Positions 1-11,308 of a DNA stretch of 64,000 bases are shown here, one piece after another. The notes beneath the pieces were generated by a model. It worked only from the letters and a program-made list of their open reading frames with translations, ran no database searches and had not been told where the DNA came from. Origin of the DNA: Magnaporthiopsis rhizophila (lineage: Eukaryota > Ascomycota > Sordariomycetes > Magnaporthales > Magnaporthaceae); contig PYSS01000063.1 in the NCBI GenBank assembly GCA_003049465.1, forward strand, positions 130,248-194,247, read 5' to 3'. A program made the position numbers and the translations under genes. Position 1 is the first letter of the stretch; each line of letters opens with the position of its first letter.

Positions 1-948
1 CCCCCCCAGCGACGCATGTAGCTTTGACGACGGGACGCACAGATGAGCGATCCAATTCGATTTTGACAAGACATGGGGGGTGCTTTGATCCTTCGCGCGC
101 ACTGCCTGCCTGTACGTATGTGTTGTCTGCGGCTTGTGAAGGTGTCATCCGTCAGTGTCAGCTGTCCTTACCCTGTTCTGTTTGCCTTGTTCACCCGCGT
201 TGCCGTCTATTTCGAAACCAAGTCGACACCTTCGCTCGCTCGGTATATAGCAGCAAAACGCGGCATTATTACGGCACTTTTAAATTATCTCTCTCCCTCA
301 TTTCCGCTTTTTTTTTTTTTTTTTTTTTAATTCTGTCTCGGCACGGCAAACGGGCAAGTCCATCAGTAAGACACTGTTGTTTTATTCTGCCTGCCCGACG
401 CATCGCCTCCGGGCTTCCATTGGTCTCGACGCGCGACGCCACTGCCACCGCCAACGCACCGTGCCGCTCACCGCATAACTGTATTCATCGTTGATTGGTC
501 CCGTGCCCGCCCTTAGACGGTGCAGCTAAGAACACTTGGGGGTCCGTCATAAGTGGTGGTTTGTGGGAGCCTGTGTCCCTGCAGCATAGCAGATGGCCGC
601 CCGCTATCGATATGGAGAATCGAAAGAAAGAGAAAGAAAGAAAAAAGCAACGCGGCAACAACGTCACAGCCTGGGAAAAAAGATCCACCCACAAAGTCTC
701 CCCAGGCCCCCGGTTATCCCCTAGGAGACGTGGGAGACAAGGCGTGCTCGGGGCATCTGCGCGAGATCACCGTGGAGAAGCGAGCATGGGGGCGTGGTCT
801 GTTCTGGACTGGGTTTCGCTAGTTTTCCAAGTAGCAAAATACATGAAAGTGCCGTTTTTTGTACCTGCCCCTGCCCCCTCAGTCATGACTTGCATAGAAT
901 AGTTCTTCAGCATGTGCTTTATCTCCCTTGCCTGTTCGCGGTCGCAGG

Positions 949-986
<38 letters not shown>

Positions 987-1391
987 TTTTGGTCACATAG
1001 ATGCCACGCAACACGGCGAGCTGCCTTCACGTTCACGGAGTCAGTCATACGAGATGCGAACATTTCCACGCCATAGATTTCGGTTGATCATCGAAAATGG
1101 CACGTTTTTCTTTCCGGTCGGCAAATTCTATAACAATTAAAAAAGCGCGCGCCCACGCGGGCGATACCATTTCCCTTTTATCCAACCCCCACCAAAAAAA
1201 GTCGTCAGGTATCAAATCAGAATCGGCCTCGTCCCAAGATTTTGCAGTCCCCTGAAATCCAATCCATGTGTCTCCAAGAAAAAAATTATAGAAAAAGGAC
1301 TTTTTCAAAACGCCGTAAAACTCCATCCAGCACTCCATGTCTTGAGACATAAAAAATGAACCCACGGAGACAAACATACAACGTTCCCAGC
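1..1391. other. Intergenic region, 3' side of the FarA-type gene
   Basis: No gene recognised. There is a run of 21 T at 308-328 and an (AC)n tract at 950-983. The open frames here (up to about 156 codons) run through simple sequence, show no conserved motif and lack the GC-rich third positions of the real genes. The part next to 1391 probably holds the 3' untranslated region and polyadenylation site of the neighbouring minus-strand gene. Confidence 0.6.
950..983. repeat. (AC)n microsatellite
   Basis: About 17 uninterrupted AC units in an intergenic stretch. Length polymorphism between strains is likely. Confidence 0.95.
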
Positions 1392-4300
1392 TCAGGCGCT
1401 CGCAGCAATCGGCTGCGCGCCCGCGTCGGCCGATAGGCTGTCGACCAGCATCAAGTCGGAGACCGGGTCGACGTCGACGACGTCTACGTCTCCTTTTGTA
1501 TCCGCGACCGCCTCGGACGTCTCGGTGCCACCGCCGCCTACGTTGTTGCTGCTATCCTCGTCGCACCCATTGACACCACCAACACCGCCCGAACCCTCTG
1601 CCGGCGGGAACTGGAGCCACTGGTCGAAATCGAGATTCGTGCCCGTCACGGCGTTCCAGTCGAACTCGTCGTGACCGCTGCCAAAGTCGACTACGTCCGT
1701 CATGTCGAAGCCGGCGTGCTCGGCATCGCCCGATGATCCGCCGCTGGCCGACGGCGTCAGCCCGACCGCCGAGTCGAGGTCCCTCTCCGTGTGCGGCGGC
1801 GAGTGGCCCGCCGCCGCTGCCGCCGCCGCCATCGCCATGACGTCGGACGCGAGGGCGGCCGGGTCGATGTTATGGCCCAAATCGACGCCGCCGACATGGT
1901 GCTGATGAAGCTGTTGTTGATGCTGCTGCTGATGTGGCGGTGTGCCATTGTTATATGACCGCTCGCCGTGGAACAGCCCCATCTCGATCCGGTTGAGGTA
2001 CGGAGCGTTCTCGGGCGGCGGCGTCGAGAGCTCGTCGCAAGCGCCGCCTATTTCGCGCCGCAGCGCAGCGGCACCCGCCAGGTTGAGCGCAGGCGCGATG
2101 GTGGCCGGCTTGCCCCTGAGCGACGCCTTCTGGCCATAATGGTGGTTCTGGCGCTGCTGCTGGAACAGCTGCCGCTTTGACAGTTGCTGGTGCTGTTGCT
2201 GCGGTGGTTGTTGCTGGTGCTGTTGCCGTCCGAGTCCGACGCCGTTGGTCATGACAGCGTTCAGCGCCTCGGCAGCTCCGAGCGGGTTGGGCTGGTTGAG
2301 GTCTATGGCGGCCTTGCGCAGGGCGGCATCGAGAAAGACGGTGGCGAAGTCGGCGGCCGAGTAGATGTCGCGCAGCTTCTCCATGACGCGCAGGAGCTGG
2401 CGGAAGCCCTTGGTGGCCGTGGCGCGCACCTCCATCACCGGGTTCTTCATCTCGAGCAGGTGGATGATCATGGCGGGGAGGATGACGGTGACGCCCGTGG
2501 TGGGCAGGAAGCGCTCGAGCCGCAGGTGGTGCAGCTCCGAGGCCATGTGCGTGATGCGGGCCGCGCTTTCGCGCACCCGCAGCCGCGACATCTCCTGGAC
2601 CTGGCGCGAGGCCGTCGGGATCTGGAGCGGCGACGCCGGCAGGAACTGCGGCCGGTGCAGGGCCGACACGGTCGTGTAGTAGACCATGTGGAGCAGGCTG
2701 CGCTGCACCGCCACGGTCGAGCGGCCCTGCTGGACGTCCAGCGGCGTCAGCGGGCGGTACTGGGCGGCGGCCGGCAGCGCCTCCAGCCAGCCCGTCAGCT
2801 CGGCGTCGACGACGTTGACGCTGTCGAGGTTGTCAAGCGTCTTGTTGGGGAACAGCATCATGGTGCTGTTGGTCGTGTTCTCGGGCTTGGTCGCGTCGCG
2901 GATAAGCACAGAGTATTGCGCCTTGAGCATGCGGCTTATCAGCACACACAGCTTGGCCTTTTGGATGCAGAGCTCGGCCAGCTCGCGCTGCATCCCTAGA
3001 TCGCGCACCAGGGCGCAGTCAGCTGACAAGAGCTGGTTCTCGTCCGACAGCGCCTCGAGCTCGAAATCGGATTCGATCAGCATCGGCACGTCAAAGTCCT
3101 CGTCCTTTATCCTGGTAGGCCGGCGCATCCCGAGTGCGACCAGCCTGTCCCGCATGAAGCACGACCACCAGATGCGCTTCCAGAGCTTCTGCCTGCGGGG
3201 CGCCATGTTGGTGTTCCCCGGGTTGCGATGCAGCCCGATGGTGTGGGCCAGCGAGATGGCGACGCCCATCCAGTGCCATGTATCCTTTTGGTCGTCGGGT
3301 GTTTCGTACCAGTAGGTCATGAGCAGGAGTGCCTGCACCAGGACTAACCGGTCCGACTCGTAGTCGAAGTCGTACAGGAGCTGCGGAGCGAAAATATGAC
3401 GTGTCAGCCCCGAAAGCCAAATCGGCCGCAAGAAAGGAAGAGAGAGAGCTTACCCTAGTCTTGGCAAAGTAGAACTTGCGAGCAGCCTTCCTTGTGGGAT
3501 AGCCAGCCTCCTGCAAATGCCTGATGTCGACAAAAGCGGTGGCGGCAAACATGACGGCATGGTACAGGAACAGGCTGATTTGCCCGCAGAGACCATCGCG
3601 AGAATGGATGGCGTTGAGGAAGTCATGCAGCTCGATCAGGGGCATGTAGGGGTGGACAAACTCCACGTATGCCTGCAGCAGGGCGTTCTGCAGACCGAGC
3701 TCGGGCAGCGACAGGGCGCCCTTGGCGTGCAGGTACTTGACATCGTCCGAGGTGAGCCTGCCGGGCAGCGGCTTGACAAAGGCGGGCAGCTGCGAGTACA
3801 GTGACAAGTCGGGCTCCTCGAGCGAGCTAAGGAACTGTGCAGTGCGGATGTCGCCAAACAAATTGTTGGGGTTCAGCGGCGGGTCGGGGCAGAGCAGGCG
3901 CGGGTTGTTGATGCTGTCTCCTAGCTTAGAGAGCAGCTCTGCCGAGTTCTCGGGCCGGAATCCTGGCCGTTGCTGGTCTGTGGAGAGCGCAGCGTCCATG
4001 TCGTGTCAGAGCAAGGGTCCGATTTAGGAGCATCGGCCACAGCGGCCGGCATTCACGGCTTTCTCAACGCGAACCCCGCACTCACACACGAGGAGGAGGA
4101 GGAGGAGGAGCAGCAGCAGTAGCGCCGGTCAGCTTACATATGAGATGTGGCACGTGTCCATGGCCATCCAGCGGGGTGTGGTCCAGCAACGTGCCAGCGC
4201 TCTGGGCATCATTCCCGTTGCCGACCGGGGTAGAGATTGTGATTGCCTCCTCGCTGGACCGTCGCAGGTCGGCGCTGGTGATGTTGATGGGATTTGCTGA

Positions 4301-5169
4301 GGGTGTTTTTGCGCGCAGTGCCTCGGCTGACGTCGCCAAGGCGGTCCCACCAATCGAGTTCGCGGCGAATATGTTCTTTCTAGCGCGGCGTGTTAGTTTA
4401 TTGGTTCCTTAATTTCTGCTGGTCATATGACAGCTTTCACATGCCAAAAAGAAAGAAGAAGGGAAAAGCGTAGACCGGAAAAGCCCGCGCCCGCACTCGC
4501 ACCCATTGAGCAAGATTGCACAACGAAATTGCGATGAATCAAGCCAGCCTGCGGAGAATGTGTGTGCGCGTGTCGTGCTGGGATCGTCATTGGGGCACCC
4601 TGCAATGACTTGCAGTTGATTGGGGCCGGGCGCGGGAAGGGAACTCCAACTCCGTCTTGAGGCTGTCACAATGACAAGGAAAAAAAAAAAAAAAGAAAAA
4701 AAAAAAAAAGAATGCAGCAGCCGCGACACTGGAGCCATTGGCTCCGGACGCTGTGATGGGCACGGCAGCTGGTCACTCACTTTCGTCTCCGGCTCTCCTG
4801 GACGATGCACTCGACGTTGTCCCACCTGCAGTTGCCGCAGGGAGCTCCCTCGACCACGTCGCAGCGGACCTTCCTGGCCCGGCAGCTCACGCAGGCGCGG
4901 GCGGCGCGCCGCTTGGTGATCTTGGCTGCCGGCTCCCCGCTGTCGCCGGCGACCGTGGATGTTGACTCCTTGCGCTTCTTGGACCCCGGCGACTTGGCCG
5001 TCTTACCGGCTGCTGCTACTGCCTCGTCCGCAGGGGCAGGCGATCCCGTGTCGGCGGCGTTGGTGATCGGCGGTGGCGAATCGGCATGTTCCGCGGCGCT
5101 CGACTCTCCCCTCTCGGAGGCTGGCCTCGACGACACCGAGGCCTCGCCGTCGCTCTCGCTTCCGCTCAT
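1392..5169 (-). CDS. farA: Zn2Cys6 fatty-acid/cutinase transcription regulator (CTF1/FarA family)
   Basis: Predicted nuclear regulator of fatty-acid use and cutinase genes. Four exons: 5169-4781, 4379-4138, 3977-3454, 3380-1392; the phases join to give 1047 aa. Intron 1 is long (401 bp) and contains two A14-15 runs; the others are 160 and 73 bp. The zinc cluster has six Cys between residues 93 and 121 (spacing 2-6-7-2-6). It runs straight into an ESRRRKKN segment, and the sequence HVPHLIY crosses exons 2 and 3, both typical of CTF1/Far proteins. The Fungal_trans domain lies at about 305-560 and includes ALLQAYVEFVHPYMPLIELH and TYWYETPDDQKDTWHWMG. The C-terminus is low complexity: Gln/His-rich at about 769-795 and 868-880, Ala run near 902-909, then acidic. 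Members of this family bind CCTCGG-type sites (family knowledge). Which paralogue (FarA/CTF1 or FarB/CTF2) cannot be settled here. Start chosen as the first ATG of the zinc-cluster exon. Confidence 0.93.
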
Positions 5170-8100
5170 GGTTCGTTTCTATGGGGGTGTTTTCTGGTTG
5201 CTTCGGTGGTGTGTGGCTGGAGACCCCGTGTCGGTTTTTTAGCTGTAACTCAACTTTGTTCAGCTGCAGCGGTCCGTGGGAGGAACGGCGAGATTTCCCA
5301 GGCAAGACCGATTCCTTCTTTCTATCTCCCACGCTAGTCCGGGAGAGAGGGTGAACAAACAGAACAGAGCAGAGACGGCCCAGCGACAAAATGAATGCCC
5401 TGAAGAGCCAGCCAGCCAGCTGCAGCCAGGTGGTGGCTTGAGTCGGGGCGATCTGGATGCGCAAAGATGCGTCGTGCTGGACGCAAGTCCAGGGCAGCAA
5501 CTCGTAAGCCGGCGCAGGCGCAGAAGACGGCCTTGGGATTTTGCTTGCCGCTTGCGTGGGATAAAGGCTTTTAGAGTTTGTAGAGGTCAGCTCTCGAGCT
5601 GCTTGGCGTGTCTTGCCGGCGAGTCGTGCGTGTGTGAGGCGACGTCTCTAGACTCGTGGCCATCCCAAGCACCGTCCGTCCCGTCCAGAGCATGGACCTC
5701 AGGGCCAGTATGTAATGTAGCAGCAGCGTTGGCCCTCGAGGGTCGAAAAAAGACGCCTGCTGCTAGGTTGCATGCGCAGCTGCTGTCGAGACAGGGTGAT
5801 AGCAGCAAGGCAAAGGCGAGTGAGGATGCACACAGGAGTCAGGATGCGGTGGTGGCATCAGGAACGAGGATCACATTTACGGCGGGACCTCAGACCGAAG
5901 TGGGCGCCGCATTGGTTTTAATATCTTGGTTGGGGGCGCCGCCCATGTGTCTCCTCCAAGGTACCAGCTAGGGAAAAATACGCTCCTCGACTCGCCTTGG
6001 TGTAGAGTCCACCCAACCGGGGGCATGCTTGTGAGGGTCCGGGTTGCAGGGATGGTTAAGGTACCTTGTCGATTTCCCCAGGCTAACTGCTGCGCTAGGT
6101 GACTGCTCCGAGTCCAGGGATGATCAGAGACAATGCGGCGGCGATGCACACTGTACATGCACGCAGCATCATGCTGCAGGGCTCGAGGGCTCGGCAGGCA
6201 GGAATTGGTCACGAACCAAAGACGGATGTGTAAGAACGATGATGCGAGTAGGTAAGTGTGATGGCAGAAAAATGCTACCTGCCCTGGCCGCGTAGGTACT
6301 GGGTACGTACAGTACAAGTTGTGAAGTGCCAAGCCCACGCCCGCAGGCATCGCCGAGTGGATGGAACCTGGAGCGGGACGGGTGAAGGAGTCGAGCTGTG
6401 CGACGATGGAACGCTGCAGTTGGCCGCCAGTTTCCGTGGAAGTAGGTCAGGGTGATGCTGGGGCTGCATGCTGTTCTACATGCTGAGCAATCGACCTGGA
6501 TCGTCTGGGGCAAGGGAAAAACAAGAGGTGAACCTGGAAGGATGCATCCAAGAGAACTAAAAGTCAGGTGCTGGATCGTCTGTACCCGTTCCGTTACCTT
6601 GGACGCCGACCTCGTTGCGTTGCGTGTGCCCACATCCGGCAATAAGCTGGACGTATGCGCGGGCTGGGCTTTCATCGTTCCGTATCCTTTCTTATTTCCT
6701 AAACCGTTTCCTTGTCTTAGTTTCTTTTTCTTTTCTTTTCTGGTCTATTATTTGGGGGAGCGTCGGTGGCACATACGACACATCCCTGTCCCAGCCGATG
6801 CACCTTCATCGATGAGCGATCCCGCCTCAGGTCCCGCCACCACCTCTTTGCGCCCGTCCAGGTACCTCCCTGGCTGGAAACTCCTCCGATCGAGCTCACC
6901 TCTCGCTTGGCCGCCAAGTCGCTGCCCTGTCCAGTTTTTCTCCTCCATTGTGGGGGGCTGGGCCAGCGATGTGGAGGAGGGGAAGCTTCGCCCTTGTCTT
7001 TTCCGCTCAGGGTCAAAAAAAAAAAAAAAAAAGGAAAGAAAAAAAGCGGTTGGAACGGGGCGCTTGCGCGAGCTAGGCTCGTCATTTCGATCCGTTCGTC
7101 ATTCCCGCTCCCGCGAAGAACATTCGGGGCAGCTCGGCCAGAGCAGCAGCATACCGACATTGCACACTGCATTTAATCCACGGTTCGCTCGACTTAAATG
7201 CCGATTGAATGACCGCTGCTCTCCACGTTTGCGATGACAAAAATGTCAAAGGTTTTCCCGCCGACGAGGACTCCCGTCCCTTGCCAATTACGCAACGCCC
7301 GCCCTCTCCAGTTCCCCACCTCCCCACACCATGTGGGCACGCGCACCAGAGAGGTCCAGCCCCCCATCCTAGGCTGTTCCCCACCTGGTTTGGAGAAGCT
7401 GCGCGTCGGCGACAAGCACGAGGACACCCAAATTCTTCAGGAGGGTGGGTTCCAGAAAAAGCCACCGTCGGGAAGCGGAAACAGACGGTTTAAACTCGAT
7501 CCCCTTTAGTGCACGGGGTGTCCGATCTGACCGCTGACCTTTGGCCTGGCCTCTTCTGACCTTGCAAGAAAGCAAGCACCGGGCACAAAGACACCAACCA
7601 CAGAACTGGAAACCAATTGCTCTCCATTTCTTTGCTTGATCTTCCTTCTACGAGTCATGGAGACACAGCCAACAGCAACAAGCCTTCGCACATGGGAAAG
7701 GCCCACTGATAATTTCCAGATGCAGGTTTAAGGCCAGGTCATCTGCAACTCTCCCCCTCCGCTCATTCTTATCGTTTGGTGCGGTGCATGTACTGCTACC
7801 TCAAAAAAGTGGACGGCGACGTTCTGGGCTTTCATCATCTTGACCTCTAGCTGGCAACGCGGATGGATACCTACGTGGAGGTCTGTCGGTCTGATAGCTC
7901 TAGCGAGTTGGGATGGCAATGCTACAACGTAGCGCCGAAACCCGGCGGTCGCAGGCGGAAAAGTCTGCCATACTGCCATACCGATCCAGCATCCGTAAAA
8001 GGGACCCTGCTGTATTTATGGAAAGCATCACAACATACTTTCAGATGAAGCTGCAGTGGTGGTCACGGCATATGACGCGGGCCAGCGGGTAATCATTTAG

Positions 8101-11100
8101 CCTCCACACAACCTATGTACAGATGATTGATTACCTCACCACGGCCAGCCCGGTGCGAGGCGACAAGAAAAGATCGGCCGTCAGTCGCAAGCTCATGACT
8201 CTCTTCCTCTTTTCTTGGGAGAGGTTTGACATGGGCCTCGAATGGCCTAGAATAGCAGATGCAGTTGGCAAAGAGTCGGGATGCGGACGTGCGTCGTCAA
8301 CAGAACATGAAGTTGGGTCTGAAACAGGCCCTGCGCACCGTCCCCGCCCGAGGCTGGCGGTGCGGTGCGGCACAAAAATAATCAACACCCAAAACGGCGG
8401 CGGATAGATGATACGCAGTCTTTCGCAAAGCTCCATAGCAAAAAATGACGCAAGGGCGTGCCCGGGGCACAATAGGCAAAAAAGGTGGGTGAGGCTCTTT
8501 GTGGCGCACTCCTTTTTCCGAATGGGGCAGCTCCATACGTCCGGGGACTCGGCGTGGGGAGCAAAAATTACCGAAGCCCAGCCGAGCGATGGCTTTGAAG
8601 CGTGAAGCTTGATGCATTGCGATGACCCAAACAAAACCTGCGATGGATATCAACGATGTGCCCGGCGTCCACGCGCCATCTCGATCGGGCAAAAGGGAGT
8701 AGTTTGTTCAACGGGCGGGCGCGTGTGGTGAGACATGTACTGTGTGCCGCTGAGAAAGGACCGATATTGGAGTAACTAAGCGCTGGTGGTGGGCTTACTC
8801 GATTTGACATCTACCCTGGTCGGAATGTGTCACTGTTCGTCTATTAAAATGCAAGGACAGCTCCATTGATCGACCTGCACAAAGGTCGTACTGTACAATA
8901 TGTATTATCAAAACCCTCTATCCAATTGGATCCGTTACTAGCGGGCCTGTCCCACGGCATTTTGCCAGTATGTACCATAAACGAAAAACCCGAAATGTCT
9001 CCCGAACAAACCGGCTGTGATACCCACTTCCGCACACCCGCCCGCCGCTTGCCGCTTCATCCGTCAGCCGCCCGCATCCCGGCCCAAAACGTGCTCTCTT
9101 TTCCCCACCCGACCCAGCTCCGAGATTTGCTCTTGGCCTATCGGGCAGTTTGTTAGTCGTAATCGATGAGTAGGAGGAAGAAGAATGGATGACGGGATGT
9201 GGAATATCAAACCCCTTGGGTGAGGGGTAAAGTGTGTATCCGCATGGAGGTTCGTTGAGAGATTGCAACGGAAGGAATTAAATCTTTCCGTATTATTTTC
9301 TTCCTTCCGCCCCTCCTCCAACGACCTTCCTTGTTCCCGGAGAATAAAGATACGATTGCGTGTGTGTGGCGGGTCTTGGCAATGTACATAATGCATGTCA
9401 GTAAAAAAGGGCGCCTTTTACGAAACGCGACACGAACACACGCCAATCCCAACGAGGCAACTCCATCCAGATCCTACTTTCGTGAAAGCCGGAACAACCT
9501 GATGGGCAGTCTTTACTAATTATGTAATTGGCCCTAGGGCGAGGTATGTAGCCCTTTCTATCCGTGGTTCGATACCCAAGTATGTACCTTGGCCGTCTGT
9601 TTTACCTGCCACACGTCACAACCCTCAGAGAGAAACCCTTCATTGGTATGCTTGTGTCTTCATCCCAGCTTTTGGGTCGCGAAGAACGCAACACTGTGGG
9701 GTCGCGGGACCCGGATGGAACCTGCGGTGGTGTGGGTGGTGGTGCACCGTGTATGATGTGAGCAACGCAGGGCAAGCTGCACAGTACGTAGACTGTGGCG
9801 CAGGCGGTGCAACAGCTCTAGGTTGTGTTGAATCACATGCAAAGCGAGACGAGAAAAAGGGACAAGGAGGAAAAAAGCAGGATGTCAAAGGCATGTTCTA
9901 GAGCGGCTGTGGAATTCGTCTTCTGACTTGGAAGACATTGTAACGGATCGGGGCTGGGGGGTTCAGCTTTGTTCGTCAGCTGATGTGCCCCCAGGAGGAC
10001 ATGAATCTAGCAACCCCAGAAAGCGTAATAACACATGCACATACACTCACCGTCTTTTTGGTTCTTTTTGAATTTTTTTTTCCTTTTTTTTTTTTTTTTT
10101 TTTTTTCTTTTTAACTTTGACTTTCACGTCCTTTTGTATGCCCGGTTTGCAGTGGCTTACACCACCGTCCGGAGCTACCCATCCTAGCTAGGTACCTAGT
10201 TAGGCACCGTCAATCTTCAGCCGTGCTCTTGCCCACACCATACCGTTCCTTGCAGGTGCTGGTCCGGTTCTCCCGCGCAACCCACGTGCCAGCCAAGCCA
10301 AGCCAAGCCGCGCCGTCTGTTCGTCCAGTCACGAGCGGCGTTTTTGATGGCAGGTCTAGATAGCACGGGGCGGCGGCGGCCAGTCCGTAGGCGGTGGAGC
10401 TGCGATGCCAAGGGGCGGGCGGAGCTCGGCGGGGTGCGCGTGCGGACGAGCGGGGGTGTTTGTTGCTTTTTGCAACCCGGGGGAAGGGTTCGTTCCTATT
10501 GATTCCTCCGAGGACATATCGGTGCTAAGGCGGACGCGGCAGCATCGTCGGTAGGTATGTACATGCTTGCCTGTACGTACAGCACAGCTGATGGACAAGG
10601 TCCCTGGCTGTTGTAGCTCACGTGGTCGTGTTGCCAGTGTTCTTCCCACACCGTCTCGTTTATCAGGGGTCCAGAGGATGCAGTTCGACCGTGCGGGGGA
10701 CGACGGTTTCGGTGCTGTGTGCTTGTGTCGTGGCCGACCGAAATAGTTGCCGTCGTGTTTTTCCGCTTCTTTTTCTTACTCGCTCGCCCGCGTGGCACCA
10801 GTCAGTCATTTTACCCCTGGAATCTCATTTATGTTTGTTGGGATCTAGTGAACTCTGTTTCCTTTTTTGCCTACCCCGGCCACCAGCCGTTTCCGTCCGA
10901 TCTTGTTGTCTTCTGTTTTTTTTTTTACCATGTGTCGTTACGCTCGATCCCTCGGAATCGGGCCCGGGGTGCCTCGAAAGGGTGTTTTCTACGAATCGGG
11001 CGAGGCTGAGACGAACAGCTAGCTAGCTAGCCAGATTCCTCGAGGGACCTGACCTGGCTTCAACATGAAACGAAAGGCTAATAAGCTTTTCAATCCCCAG

Positions 11101-11308
11101 CTGTCTCGCGCAGATCATGGTCGGGGCGAGGCAAAGGTGGCATGCTGACCAGAACGGGCTATATTCAACTGCCATGACTTGTTGCACACACATCAAAGAA
11201 GAACACGACGAAGGTGATAAAAATACGTCATGATTTAGCCCGCTCGCTACTCAATTAAAAGCCCCAAAATATGCCTAGATTACCTAAGAGGCAACATTCT
11301 CTTTACCT
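5170..11308. other. Long intergenic region, 5' of the FarA-type gene
   Basis: This 6.1-kb stretch runs from the start codon of the minus-strand regulator to the stop of the peroxidase gene. I found no coherent exon on either strand. The longest frames (5276-5971 and 6452-7237, plus) have no motif and no matching codon bias. Visible elements are an A18 run at 7015-7032, T23 at 10084-10106 and a perfect palindrome CTAGGTACCTAG at 10188-10199. The right part should hold the peroxidase 3' end. The left part should hold the regulator's promoter and leader, whose extent cannot be read from sequence. Confidence 0.55.

Noticed and set aside
2184..2999. 271-codon plus-strand frame inside the FarA-type gene
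   Set aside because: Antisense shadow of the conserved regulator exon; composition is typical of a mirrored frame.
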